64,000 nucleotides of DNA. Origin: Flavobacterium luteum (GTDB lineage: Bacteria; Bacteroidota; Bacteroidia; Flavobacteriales; Flavobacteriaceae). Below the pieces are notes generated by a model. That model worked only from the letters and a program-made list of their open reading frames with translations. It was not told where the DNA came from and ran no database searches. A program made the position numbers and the translations under genes. Where the stretch lies: positions 372,001 through 436,000 of the forward strand of contig NZ_WAEM01000001.1 of NCBI RefSeq assembly GCF_008806775.1, in the 5' to 3' direction. Of this stretch, positions 17,957 through 27,221 are shown in pieces (the first letter of the stretch is position 1; every line of letters starts with the position of its first letter).

Positions 17957-18319
17957 ATGTCTGCTAAACAAATTGTACAGGATTTTTATAAATCGGATGC
18001 TTTAATCAATGCAACTGTTTTAGATATTTATTTACATCCAGAAGTTATCTTGGAGTGGAACAGTACAAAAGGTTTTATTAAAATGGATCGCAAGGGTTTA
18101 TTAGACATCGCTACTGCATTAAGTAAAGCCTACATTCGTTCAAAAGTTAGTATCAGCCATATTTTAGAAGAAGGAAATTTAGTTTCTGTGCGTTATTCGC
18201 ATTACATAAAAACAATTGAAAACCCTAGAGAAGAAATGCTTTTGGCACATTTCATAGTGATTTGGGAAATCAAAGACGACAAACTTTACCGTGGCTATCA
18301 AATGAGTCAATTATCCTAA
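17957..18319 (+). CDS. NTF2-like / SnoaL-fold protein
   Basis: 120 residues with the alpha+beta cone pattern of the nuclear-transport-factor-2-like superfamily: N-terminal helix AKQIVQDFYKSDALIN, then strands VILEWNSTKGFIKMDRKG and LAHFIVIWEIKDDKLYRGYQ. Members include ketosteroid isomerases, hydrolases and non-enzymatic binding proteins, so no function is claimed. Two bases after the lpxD-like gene. Confidence 0.8.
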   Translation: MSAKQIVQDFYKSDALINATVLDIYLHPEVILEWNSTKGFIKMDRKGLLDIATALSKAYIRSKVSISHILEEGNLVSVRYSHYIKTIENPREEMLLAHFIVIWEIKDDKLYRGYQMSQLS

Positions 18320-18361
18320 ATTATTTTGATTAAAAAACTTCAAAAGTAATTTTCAAAACCT

Positions 18362-18369
18362 TACTTTTG
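18362..18369 (+). promoter_or_regulatory. -7 promoter element of sucD
   Basis: TACTTTTG matches TAnnTTTG, 36 bp before the sucD start codon; a precise -33 element is not obvious. Confidence 0.5.
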
Positions 18370-18404
18370 CAACACAATTTTAAAAACTACATAAAAAATA
18401 TATC

Positions 18405-19277
18405 ATGAGTGTTTTAGTTAATAAAGATTCTAAAATCATTGTTCAAGGTTTTACAGGAAGTGAAGGAACTTTTCACGCTTCTCAAATGATTGAATACGGA
18501 ACTAACGTTGTTGGTGGTGTTACTCCTGGGAAAGGTGGTACAACTCATTTAGAGCGACCTGTTTTTAATACAGTAAAAGATGCTGTTGAACAAGCTGGGG
18601 CTGATACAACGATCATTTTTGTTCCACCTGCTTTTGCTGCCGATGCCATTATGGAAGCTGCTGAAGCCGGAATTAAAGTAATTATAACTATTACCGAAGG
18701 TATTCCTGTTGCTGATATGATTAAAGCGTATCAATACATTCAAGGAAAAGACTGTAGATTAATTGGTCCAAATTGCCCAGGTGTAATTACTCCTGGTGAA
18801 GCAAAAGTAGGGATTATGCCTGGTTTTGTTTTCAAAAAAGGAACTGTTGGTATTGTGTCTAAATCAGGAACATTAACCTATGAAGCTGCTGATCAAGTAG
18901 TAAAACAAGGGATGGGAATCACGACTGCTATTGGGATTGGCGGAGATCCAATTATTGGAACTACTACTAAAGAAGCGGTTGAATTATTGATGAATGATCC
19001 AGACACCAAATGCATTGTTATGATTGGTGAAATTGGTGGTCAACTTGAAGCTGATGCTGCAAAATGGATAAAAGCGGACGGAAATCGCAAACCAGTTGTA
19101 GGTTTCATTGCTGGTGAAACTGCTCCAAAAGGAAGAACAATGGGCCACGCAGGTGCAATTGTTGGTGGTGCTGATGATACAGCGGAAGCGAAGAAAAGAA
19201 TTATGAAAGAATGTGGTATTCACGTGGTAGATTCTCCTGCTGAAATAGGTAAAAAAGTAAAAGAAATCATGGGATAG
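18405..19277 (+). CDS. sucD: Succinyl-CoA synthetase alpha subunit (ADP/GDP-forming)
   Basis: TCA-cycle enzyme interconverting succinyl-CoA and succinate with substrate-level phosphorylation. 290 residues. CoA-binding Rossmann domain [16 protein letters not shown]; second ligase domain with the phosphorylated His248 in [33 protein letters not shown] is family-conserved. The beta subunit is not in this window. Confidence 0.97.
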   Translation: MSVLVNKDSKIIVQGFTGSEGTFHASQMIEYGTNVVGGVTPGKGGTTHLERPVFNTVKDAVEQAGADTTIIFVPPAFAADAIMEAAEAGIKVIITITEGIPVADMIKAYQYIQGKDCRLIGPNCPGVITPGEAKVGIMPGFVFKKGTVGIVSKSGTLTYEAADQVVKQGMGITTAIGIGGDPIIGTTTKEAVELLMNDPDTKCIVMIGEIGGQLEADAAKWIKADGNRKPVVGFIAGETAPKGRTMGHAGAIVGGADDTAEAKKRIMKECGIHVVDSPAEIGKKVKEIMG

Positions 19278-19321
19278 ATAGTATTTCTAAATGAAATAAC
19301 TTCGCTATAGTTAATCAACTT

Positions 19322-19353
19322 AAAAGCTCCACAAAACGTGGAGTTTTTATTTT
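19322..19353 (+). terminator. sucD terminator
   Basis: CTCCAC (19327-19332) pairs with GTGGAG (19338-19343), flanked by AAA/TTTTT. Confidence 0.75.
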
Positions 19354-19424
19354 TAAAATAATAAGCCATACAGATTTGGACAAATTATCAAATCAATACA
19401 ATAACAAATTACCGAATAAACACT

Positions 19425-19853
19425 ATGTACAAAGAATTAAAAAAGTTTAAAACCAACAATAGTTTCAATTATACAACAAACGATAGTTTAGAAGAAGTTT
19501 GCAACGCATCTGAAAACGGAAGTGGCGTATTTCTAGTATATGCAGTTGATGGAGAAGAAAAAGAATTGATTATGGTAGGTTCTACTGGAACTGTTCAGAA
19601 TGACGGAACGCTAAAAAGCAAAAATGGCGGTCTTTTTGACAAAATAGTAAACGGACATCAATTTGCAAAAACAGGAAGAAAGTATACTTGGCCAACTCAA
19701 ATGAAATCTGAAAACATTGCGAGTTTAGAAGTGTATTGGTACGAAACCTTTAATGCCAAAACTAAAGTAATTCCTACTTATATCGAAGCATTGATTTTGC
19801 AAAATTTCTTAGACGAAAACGCACGATTGCCTAGATGGAACGTTGCTTTTTAA
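19425..19853 (+). CDS. Uncharacterised protein, possibly GIY-YIG-like fold
   Basis: 142 residues. I do not recognise a named family with certainty. The order of motifs (VFLVYAVDG... LIMVGSTGTV... GGLFDKIVNG... YTWPTQM... LEVYWYETF... YIEALILQNFLDEN... LPRWN) resembles GIY-YIG nuclease-type proteins, where the first strand pair, an Arg-containing helix and a late Glu (here in YIEAL) form the site; the canonical GIY and YIG triplets are not intact. Stand-alone, with a long terminator hairpin downstream. Confidence 0.75.
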   Translation: MYKELKKFKTNNSFNYTTNDSLEEVCNASENGSGVFLVYAVDGEEKELIMVGSTGTVQNDGTLKSKNGGLFDKIVNGHQFAKTGRKYTWPTQMKSENIASLEVYWYETFNAKTKVIPTYIEALILQNFLDENARLPRWNVAF

Positions 19854-19910
19854 AATTAAAAATTATGAACTAAGGTTTAACTGTTTTAATAAAAATTGAG
19901 AAAAGCGTTC

Positions 19911-19958
19911 AAAAAATTACCTTGTATTAAATGATTATATAATACAAGGTAATTTTTT
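19911..19958. terminator. Long bidirectional terminator hairpin
   Basis: Nineteen-base perfect arms, AAAAAATTACCTTGTATTA (19911-19929) and its complement at 19940-19958, with a 10-nt loop. A-tract on one side and T-tract on the other suit termination from both directions. Confidence 0.8.
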
Positions 19959-20119
19959 AGAATCTAAAGATTAAATACCTGTTAATCAGTCAAGAATCGT
20001 ATTAAGAAGATTTGTTCTGCGTCATTTCGATTTTTTAAAAAGTATCGAGGAGCATAAACAAAAAAAGCATTCAAATTGATGTTGTAAATTGGTATCCTAA
20101 AATATTTAGGGTTATAATT

Positions 20120-20578
20120 TTATTTATTCTTTTTTGAATCTATTATGGCACCAGTACCTGCTCCAACACCAGCTCCAGCTAAACCACCAATAATTGCTCC
20201 TTCACCATGTTTTTTACTAACCAATGCACCTGTTACTGCACCAACACCTGCACCAATAACAGCCCCTTTCGCAGCATTACTCCATCCTTTTTTCTTTGGA
20301 GTAACTGTTGCAGAATTTTGAACCGTTGTCAATTGTTTCGATCGTTGAGTTGCCATTATAGTTTTCATTGAATCGATTGACTTTTGCTTCGCCATTTCTA
20401 CATCTTTTTTTGCCATGACAGCATTCATAGAATCGATAGTAATTTGTTTAGAATCATCGACTACACCAACTTCGTTAGCAGTTTGTTTACAAGATGATAA
20501 AGTAATAATTGCAAGAGATAAGGCTAATAATTTCGTTTTCAAAAGTTTGTTATTTAAAGTTACTGTAAATGTAATCAT
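20120..20578 (-). CDS. Glycine-zipper lipoprotein
   Basis: 152 residues. Signal peptide with lipobox ITLSSC (Cys30), then a helical, Lys/Met/Ser-rich region with two related segments (ITIDSMNAVMAKK and KSIDSMKTIMATQ), then a glycine zipper (GAVIGAGVGAVTGALVSKK, GAIIGGLAGAGVGAGTGAII) of the YMGG/Rickettsia 17-kDa type, which usually embeds in or spans a membrane. Probable envelope protein; precise role unknown. Diverges from the LRR protein gene at 20712. Confidence 0.85.
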   Translation of the reverse strand: MITFTVTLNNKLLKTKLLALSLAIITLSSCKQTANEVGVVDDSKQITIDSMNAVMAKKDVEMAKQKSIDSMKTIMATQRSKQLTTVQNSATVTPKKKGWSNAAKGAVIGAGVGAVTGALVSKKHGEGAIIGGLAGAGVGAGTGAIIDSKKNK

Positions 20579-20711
20579 TTTATTTCATTATAACTTATTT
20601 ATTCTTAAACAATTACTAGTTTTTACCTTAAAGAGTAATTCTGACTTTGTATGTAGAAAAAACACAACTGTTTTCTTAATTTTTATACATTTACACTTTA
20701 ATCTATTTTTT

Positions 20712-23120
20712 ATGAGAATATTATACTTTTTAGTAATGGGGCTGTTGGTCTTTAATGGGGTAAACGCGCAGATTGTGAATATTACTGATTCAAATTTTAA
20801 GGCGAAGCTCTTAAAGTCTGATACCAATACCTATATAGCTCTAAATTCATTGGGAAAACCTATTAAGATTGATGCCAATAATGATGGTAACATTCAGATA
20901 AGTGAAGCTCAAAATGTAGCAACTTTATGGATTAGTAGCTCAAATATTATATCATTGTCAGGAATATCTAGTTTTAGTAATTTAACTGATTTAGATTGCG
21001 AATCAAATAAACTTGTTTCGTTAAACTTAGATGGGTTATTAAATCTTAATAAATTAAGATGTAGTTCAAATCAACTCACTTCTCTTGATGTAAAGAATTT
21101 AATAAATCTTGAAAGTGTAGTTTGTCGTTCAAATCAACTCGTTTCACTAAATGTAGATGGGTTATCAAATCTTACTGAGTTAGATTGTAGTGGAAATAAA
21201 CTCGTTTCGCTAAACTTACAAGGCTTAGTCAACCTCGGCACTTTTTATTGTAGTAGAAATCAACTCGTTTCTCTAAATTTAGAAGATTTATTAAATCTTG
21301 TTGATTTAAATTGTGGTGCGAATAAACTTGTTTCGCTAGATTTAAGTGGCAAATTAAAAATATCTAATTTAATATGTTCTAGTAATCAACTCACTTCACT
21401 TGATATAAGCGGTTTAAATATATGGTATCTAGAGTGTTCAAATAACCAGCTTTCATCATTAAATTTAGGAGGCATACCAAGCTTATATGGGTTATATTGT
21501 AATGATAATCTGCTTGAGTTCATAGATGCTAGTAATTTGACATTTCTAAATGGACTTACTTGTAATAATAATCCTAACTTAAAACAAATATCAATCAAAG
21601 GGAGTAATAAGTTAAATATTACTTCTTGCAATTTTACTAATAATCCAAATCTTGTTTATGTTTGTACAAATGAGAATAAGATTAGTGAAATAGTTGATTA
21701 TTTCTCGAAAAATGGTATTACAGGTGTCAATGTTAATTCTTATTGTAGTTTTAATCCAGGAGGAACATTTTATACCATTCAAGGAAATACTAAACTTGAC
21801 AATAACAATAATGGTTGTGATGTTGCAGATACAAATTACCCAAATTTAGAATTCAATATTTTAAATGGTACTGTTTCAGGAAGTTTAATTGCGAATACAA
21901 CAGGCAATTATACTATTTCTGTTCAAGAAGGAATGCAGACTATTACTCCAGTTCTAGAAAACCCAAGTTATTTTATGGTTTCGCCAACTAATACAGTGGT
22001 AACTTTCCCAACGCAAACGAGTCCATTTACACAAGATTTTTGTATTACTGCCAATGGGATTCATCCTGATTTAGAGGTTGCTGTCTTGCCAATAACAAGA
22101 ACACGAGCAGGCTTTGATGCTAAGTATACAATTATTTATAAAAACAAAGGAAATCAAACACAATCAGGTTCAGTAAACCTTACTTTCGATGATGCCGTTT
22201 TAGATTTGGTCACAGCAAATCCTCTAGTTACTAATCAAAGTGTAAATAATTTATCATGGAATTTTACTGATTTGAAACCATTTGAAACTCGAAAAATTGA
22301 ACTTACTTTGAATGTCAATTCTCCCACGGAAACTCCAGCAGTAAACAACAACGATCGTTTGAGTTTTACAGCAGTAATAAATCCTGTTAATGAAGATGAA
22401 CAGCCCGTTGATAATTCATTTGTTTTGAGTCAATTGGTTGTTGGTTCTTATGACCCAAATGATAAAACCTGTTTAGAAGGAGCAACTATTCCACCAAGTG
22501 CGCTAGGTAAATATGTGCATTACATGATTCGTTTTGAAAACAAAGGAACCGCTGAGGCAGAAAATGTCGTGGTAAAAGACATGATTGACACTTCTAAATT
22601 TGATATTAGTTCATTAGTGGTAACGCAAGGAAGTCATCCTTTTGTAACTAAAATTTCAGAAACCAACAAAGTAGAGTTTATTTTCGAAAATATCAATTTA
22701 CCTTTTGAGGACGCTACAAATGACGGTTATGTGGCTTTTAAAATCAAAACAAAACCGAGTTTAGTGGTTGGGGATTCATTCAGCAATACCGCTAGCATTT
22801 ATTTTGATTATAATTTTCCAATTGTAACCAATACGGCTACGACTTCTGTGCTTCAAAGTTTAGGAAATCAAGATTTTGAGTTTTCAACTTATTTTAATGT
22901 GTTTCCAAATCCAGCAAAACAAGTCTTGAATATTGATGTTAAGAAACAAATAGAGCTTTCTTCAATTAGTATTTTTAATACATTAGGACAACAAGTATTA
23001 GTAATTCCTAATACACAACTAACAAAACAAGTTGATGTTTCCAATTTAAAAACCGGGAATTATTTTATAAAAGTGAGTTCTAATAAAGGAAGTGCTAGTG
23101 GGAAGTTTGTTAAGGAGTAA
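20712..23120 (+). CDS. Secreted leucine-rich-repeat protein with T9SS C-terminal sorting domain
   Basis: About 802 residues from the ATG at 20712; an open frame extends 99 codons upstream but has no signal peptide and overlaps the divergent gene, so the internal start preceding MRILYFLVMGLLVF (signal peptide) is preferred. About ten 21-residue LRR units follow (pattern LxxLxCSxNxLxSLNLxGLxN), then a beta-sandwich with SYDPNDKTC and VHYMIRFENKGTAEAENVVV (DUF11/DUF7619-like) and a C-terminal type A sorting domain (VFPNPAKQVLNIDVKK ... NLKTGNYFIKV). Expected to be exported by T9SS and fixed to the surface, probably for adhesion or binding. The LRR array is also a DNA-level tandem repeat (about 20985-21560). 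Confidence 0.9.
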   Translation: MRILYFLVMGLLVFNGVNAQIVNITDSNFKAKLLKSDTNTYIALNSLGKPIKIDANNDGNIQISEAQNVATLWISSSNIISLSGISSFSNLTDLDCESNKLVSLNLDGLLNLNKLRCSSNQLTSLDVKNLINLESVVCRSNQLVSLNVDGLSNLTELDCSGNKLVSLNLQGLVNLGTFYCSRNQLVSLNLEDLLNLVDLNCGANKLVSLDLSGKLKISNLICSSNQLTSLDISGLNIWYLECSNNQLSSLNLGGIPSLYGLYCNDNLLEFIDASNLTFLNGLTCNNNPNLKQISIKGSNKLNITSCNFTNNPNLVYVCTNENKISEIVDYFSKNGITGVNVNSYCSFNPGGTFYTIQGNTKLDNNNNGCDVADTNYPNLEFNILNGTVSGSLIANTTGNYTISVQEGMQTITPVLENPSYFMVSPTNTVVTFPTQTSPFTQDFCITANGIHPDLEVAVLPITRTRAGFDAKYTIIYKNKGNQTQSGSVNLTFDDAVLDLVTANPLVTNQSVNNLSWNFTDLKPFETRKIELTLNVNSPTETPAVNNNDRLSFTAVINPVNEDEQPVDNSFVLSQLVVGSYDPNDKTCLEGATIPPSALGKYVHYMIRFENKGTAEAENVVVKDMIDTSKFDISSLVVTQGSHPFVTKISETNKVEFIFENINLPFEDATNDGYVAFKIKTKPSLVVGDSFSNTASIYFDYNFPIVTNTATTSVLQSLGNQDFEFSTYFNVFPNPAKQVLNIDVKKQIELSSISIFNTLGQQVLVIPNTQLTKQVDVSNLKTGNYFIKVSSNKGSASGKFVKE

Positions 23121-23189
23121 AAGACGCCATGAACTAACTTGAAATATTCATTAAAATTATTCGTATCATTAAGTTAAACCTTAAAAAAA

Positions 23190-24974
23190 CTACGAATTAC
23201 TAAATTGTAAGTTACTCAGGTTTTTATACATTCCATTTTCTAAAGCAATCAATTCCTGATGTGTACCTTGTTCAGTAATTATACCATTATCAAGAACTAA
23301 TATTTGATCTGCACTACGAATGGTAGAAAGACGATGTGCAATAATAATACTCGTTCTGCCTTCCATTAAAATTTCTAGGGCTTCTTGTACCAACTTTTCA
23401 CTTTCACTATCTAAAGATGAAGTGGCTTCGTCTAAAATTAGGATGCTAGGGTTTTTAAGTAAGGCTCGAGCAATAGCTATACGTTGACGCTGTCCGCCTG
23501 ATAACTTAATCCCTCTTTCGCCCACAATAGTTTCAAATTGCTCTGGGAATCCTTCTATAAAGTTTAAAGCATTGGCTTGTTTAGCAGCTATAAAAATTTC
23601 TTCTTCAGTAGCATAAGGTTTACCATAAGCGATGTTCTCTTTTATGGTTCCACCAAATAAAATCACATCTTGGGGTACAATACTCATATTGCCACGAAGG
23701 GTTTCTAAATCAAAATCATAAAGACTTTTTCCATCAATTTCAATGGCGCCACCCTCAATGTCATAAAACCGAAGTAGGAGTGAAGCTATAGTCGATTTTC
23801 CAACACCACTCGGGCCTACAATAGCTATTTTTTGTCCAAAGTTGGCAGTAAAACTCACGTCTTTTAAAACCTGTATTTCTTTTCTGGAAGGATAACTGAA
23901 CTTTACATTTTTAAAAGTCACATTCCCTTTAATTTTTTGGGCTACTGCCAATGGGGAGCTATTAATTTTTTCGGGGGTTTCTTCTAACAATTCGAAAACT
24001 CTTTCGGTGGCACCAATGGCTTTTTGCATTTGTGCATACAATTCGGCAATTCCGCCTGACGATGCTCCAACATAACTAGAATATAGTATAAAAGTAAACA
24101 ATTCACCCACTGTAATTTCACCTGCAATACTCAATACAACTCCATACCACACAACAGCTACTATAGTCCCAAACAAACACACAATAATGAAGGAAGCAAA
24201 ATACCCTCTAAAAAGTCCACCTTTAATGGCAATTTTAACAACATCTTTAATTTTATCTTTATACCGACCTATTTCATACCACTCGTTAGCAAAAGCTTTA
24301 ACAATACTAATTCCTTGCATGGTTTCTTCTACTATAACCTGACTATCGGCAACTTCATCTTGAACTTTCTTAGAATACTTACGAATAAATCGACCAAAAA
24401 TAACTGCAGCAACTCCAACCAACGGAACTACTGAAACCATCATAATAGTCAACTTAATATTAATACTGGCCAACATGGCAAAACTCCCTATAATCAATAT
24501 AAACTGACGTAAAAATTCAGCAATTGTAGTAGTAAGTGTGTCTTGTATCTGACTGATATCATTGCTAATTCTACTGTTTAATTCTCCCACTCGTTTTTGA
24601 GAAAAAAAGGACATGGGTAATTTTACCAAATTAGTGTACAATGCTAAACGAACATTAGCCAAGGTGTTTTCTGTAAAATTTACAAATAATGAAAGTCTAA
24701 AAAACGAAAAAACAGATTGCAAAAGCAAAACCAATCCAAGTCCTAATGCTATTAAATTGGCTTGATGCCCGTCTTTTTTATTGACACAGTCCACCAACAT
24801 TCCCATAAATTTAGGAAAAGCCAATGCTGTTACACTAGTTAAAAGCAAGAAAACCAATCCTAAATAAAATTTCCAACGATGGTTTCCGGCATATTGAAAT
24901 ATAAGTGTGGCTTTTTGAAGAGAAGTTGCCGTAATTTTTGATTTAGGTAAATCGTTTTCTTTGAATCGTGCCAT
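23190..24974 (-). CDS. ABC exporter, fused permease/ATPase (MsbA-like)
   Basis: 594 residues forming a half-transporter: six transmembrane helices (about 36-300, including VFLLLTSVTALAF and FIIVCLFGTIVAVVWYGVV), then a nucleotide-binding domain with Walker A GPSGVGKST (387-395), signature LSGGQRQRIAIARALL, Walker B ILILDEATSSLD and the H-loop IIIAHRLSTI. Homodimer predicted to export a lipid, drug or peptide; whether it flips lipid A cannot be told from sequence. Downstream of the DUF4258 gene on the same strand, 28 bp apart. Confidence 0.93.
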   Translation of the reverse strand: MARFKENDLPKSKITATSLQKATLIFQYAGNHRWKFYLGLVFLLLTSVTALAFPKFMGMLVDCVNKKDGHQANLIALGLGLVLLLQSVFSFFRLSLFVNFTENTLANVRLALYTNLVKLPMSFFSQKRVGELNSRISNDISQIQDTLTTTIAEFLRQFILIIGSFAMLASINIKLTIMMVSVVPLVGVAAVIFGRFIRKYSKKVQDEVADSQVIVEETMQGISIVKAFANEWYEIGRYKDKIKDVVKIAIKGGLFRGYFASFIIVCLFGTIVAVVWYGVVLSIAGEITVGELFTFILYSSYVGASSGGIAELYAQMQKAIGATERVFELLEETPEKINSSPLAVAQKIKGNVTFKNVKFSYPSRKEIQVLKDVSFTANFGQKIAIVGPSGVGKSTIASLLLRFYDIEGGAIEIDGKSLYDFDLETLRGNMSIVPQDVILFGGTIKENIAYGKPYATEEEIFIAAKQANALNFIEGFPEQFETIVGERGIKLSGGQRQRIAIARALLKNPSILILDEATSSLDSESEKLVQEALEILMEGRTSIIIAHRLSTIRSADQILVLDNGIITEQGTHQELIALENGMYKNLSNLQFSNS

Positions 24975-25002
24975 TATAAAATGTTGTTTCTAGGTTGAAT
25001 CC

Positions 25003-25377
25003 CTATTTCTTAATAATGTCTTTTAAAACTGCTTTATTCGAGTAATTAACAACTTCTAAAATGATTGGTTGGTTGTTTTTTGTCTTGCCTTCAATAATAT
25101 AAAGCTTCCCTTTTTCGAAAGAGATATTGCTTTTGTCAAAATCGACATCACCATATGTTAACGAATTTTTAATATCCGAAGTGTCAACCCATTTTTGGGC
25201 TAATATTTGTTGTGCTTTGTCCGAAAAAGTAAATGGTTTGTTTCTCAAATCATTCAAAACTCGAGCATTCGGAAAGTAATTGCAACGCGTGTCTTTACCA
25301 CTAAAAACCATTGCCACAAAAAACAATCCCATTATAAAACCAATTAAATAATAGGAAAAGCGATATCTAAAAGTCAT
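25003..25377 (-). CDS. DUF4258-type membrane-anchored protein
   Basis: 124 residues: one N-terminal transmembrane helix (YYLIGFIMGLFFVAMVFSG), then TRCNYFPNARVLNDLRNKPF and a small C-terminal domain (GKLYIIEGKTKNNQPIILEV) that fits DUF4258. Function unknown; conserved in flavobacteria by my recollection. It lies between the alanine dehydrogenase-type and ABC exporter genes, all on the minus strand. Confidence 0.78.
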   Translation of the reverse strand: MTFRYRFSYYLIGFIMGLFFVAMVFSGKDTRCNYFPNARVLNDLRNKPFTFSDKAQQILAQKWVDTSDIKNSLTYGDVDFDKSNISFEKGKLYIIEGKTKNNQPIILEVVNYSNKAVLKDIIKK

Positions 25378-25413
25378 CTGTTATTTTTTTTGCAAATGTA
25401 ATTTAAAGTTCTG

Positions 25414-26607
25414 TTAAAAAACAATTAAATTAATGTCGCTATCCGGAATATTAAACCATTCGCCTATGGCTTTGTTGGTTAAGATACCGTGATACAAATA
25501 GACGCCATTTTTGAGACCTTTATCGATACGAATAGCGCTCTCAAGCCCACCATCATCAGCAATTTGAATTAAAAATGGAGTAATAATATTGCTTAAAGAT
25601 AATGAAGCCGTTTTAGAATACCGAGAAGGAATATTGGGCACACAATAATGAATAACATTGTTTTTTATGAACGTAGGTTTTTCATGAGTCGTTACTTCCG
25701 ATGTTTCAAAACAACCACCCGTATCAATGCTTACGTCTACAATAACGGCACCTTTTTTCATGTGTTCTACCATAGTTTCAGTGACTACCACAGGACAACG
25801 CTCTTTGCCTCGCATTGCGCCAATCGCAACGTCACAACGGCGCAAGGCTTTTAGTAATGATTTTTGGTGAATGGTGGAAGTGAAAATACGCTGGTTTAAA
25901 TTGTTTTGCAAACGTCTTAATTTAGTAATCGAATTATCGAATACTTTTACATTAGCTCCTAATCCTAAAGCAGTTTTGGCTGCAAATTCGCCTACTGTTC
26001 CAGCGCCAAGAATCACCACATCAGTAGGAGGGACGCCTGTAATATTTCCAAATAACAAGCCTTTTCCAAATTGATTGTTTATCATCAATTCGGCAGCAAT
26101 AAGTATAGAAGCTGTTCCGGCAATTTCGCTTAATGATTTCACGGCAGGATAGGATCCGTCTTCATCTTTAATGTATTCAAAAGCTAGTGCTGTAACTTTC
26201 TTTTTTTTGAGTGCTTGAAAATAATCGGCTTTTCTGGTTTTTAATTGAATGGCAGAAATAACAATCGCTTCTCTATTAATCAACTCAATTTCTTCAATAG
26301 TCAAAGGCTCTACTTTTAGTAGGATAGGGCAACTAAATACTTTTTTAGTGTCATTTGTAATTTCGGCACCAGCATCACTGTATTCTTTATCCGAATAACT
26401 AGAACTCAAACCTGCACCCGATTCTAATAGTATTCGATGTCCATGAGAAATAAGCGAATTTACCGCATCAGGAGTCAAGCAAATTCTTCGTTCTTGAAAA
26501 CTGGTTTCTTTGGGAATACCAATAAAAAGTTCGCTTTTATGACGAGCTATTTCTAACTTTTCTTCTTGAGGAAGTAGTTGTTGCTTTGTAAATGGAGTAA
26601 GTGCCAT
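25414..26607 (-). CDS. Alanine dehydrogenase / PNT-family NAD(P)-dependent oxidoreductase
   Basis: 397 residues of the AlaDH/PNT fold. N-terminal catalytic part GIPKETSFQERRICLTPDAV and LKVEPLTIEEIELI; NAD-binding Rossmann segment VVILGAGTVGEFAAKTALGL; later GAMRGKERCPVVVTETMVEH and IVDVSIDTGGCFETS, matching alanine dehydrogenase (reductive amination of pyruvate with NADH). The N-terminal 27-residue extension (TPFTKQQLLPQEEKLEIA) is longer than in classical Ald, so the substrate assignment is likely but not certain. Confidence 0.88.
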   Translation of the reverse strand: MALTPFTKQQLLPQEEKLEIARHKSELFIGIPKETSFQERRICLTPDAVNSLISHGHRILLESGAGLSSSYSDKEYSDAGAEITNDTKKVFSCPILLKVEPLTIEEIELINREAIVISAIQLKTRKADYFQALKKKKVTALAFEYIKDEDGSYPAVKSLSEIAGTASILIAAELMINNQFGKGLLFGNITGVPPTDVVILGAGTVGEFAAKTALGLGANVKVFDNSITKLRRLQNNLNQRIFTSTIHQKSLLKALRRCDVAIGAMRGKERCPVVVTETMVEHMKKGAVIVDVSIDTGGCFETSEVTTHEKPTFIKNNVIHYCVPNIPSRYSKTASLSLSNIITPFLIQIADDGGLESAIRIDKGLKNGVYLYHGILTNKAIGEWFNIPDSDINLIVF

Positions 26608-26652
26608 AAATAGTCTTCTGAATTATTTGCAGCAATTTACAAAATTTTCTGC

Positions 26653-27063
26653 TTAACAAGTCAATAGAAGTGTTCTTTTTCCGTTGGAGACTAATTTTAT
26701 TTTAACTATGGAATGTGTTTCAGGAATTAAATTAGGTATTTTTTCTGCCCATTCAATAAAACACCAGTTGCCAGAATATAAGTATTCATCAATTCCCATA
26801 TCTAGTGCTTCGGTTTCATTTTTTAATCGGTACATGTCAAAATGATAAAGTAACTTATTGTCAATGGTTTGGTATTCATTAACTAAAGAAAAAGTTGGAC
26901 TACTGGTTGGGCCTTCAACACCCAAAGATTTAGCTAATGCTTTTATCAAAGTTGTTTTGCCAACCCCCATTTCGCCATGAAATAAAATTACTTTTTTAGG
27001 GTCTTCAGCTAATATTTGTTTTGCAACCTCATTAATTTGCTCTAATGAAAATGTAATCTCCAT
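26653..27063 (-). CDS. tsaE: tRNA threonylcarbamoyladenosine biosynthesis ATPase TsaE
   Basis: P-loop ATPase that supports the TsaD/TsaB complex in forming t6A37 of ANN-decoding tRNAs. 136 residues. Walker A HGEMGVGKTTLIKAL (29-43), SPTFSLVNEY switch, FDMYRLKNETEALDMG and the late CFIEWAEKIP are diagnostic. 45 bp upstream of the alanine dehydrogenase gene on the same strand. Confidence 0.95.
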   Translation of the reverse strand: MEITFSLEQINEVAKQILAEDPKKVILFHGEMGVGKTTLIKALAKSLGVEGPTSSPTFSLVNEYQTIDNKLLYHFDMYRLKNETEALDMGIDEYLYSGNWCFIEWAEKIPNLIPETHSIVKIKLVSNGKRTLLLTC

Positions 27064-27221
27064 GAATTTTAGTATTTATATATTCAGTCGCTTCAAACTA
27101 TATCGAGAAGCTATTTAATTTATAGTGTTATCGATACTTCGCAGCCATTTACTGCCACAAATGGTTGCTCAACTCGAACCCACGTAAAGGGAATAACTTT
27201 CATTTCTAACTTCTAACCTTC

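Noticed and set aside
17544..17971. Two overlapping minus-strand frames (120 and 103 codons) opposite the second lpxD-like gene
   Set aside because: Antisense shadows of a hexapeptide-repeat gene; compositions are unlike real proteins.
20415..20711. Upstream extension of the LRR protein frame by 99 codons
   Set aside because: It overlaps the divergent glycine-zipper gene and places the clear signal peptide (MRILYFLVMGLLVF) internally; the ATG at 20712 is preferred.
20985..21560. Regular 63-bp DNA periodicity suggesting a CRISPR-like or satellite repeat
   Set aside because: The period equals 21 codons and translates into leucine-rich repeats, so it is a coding repeat.
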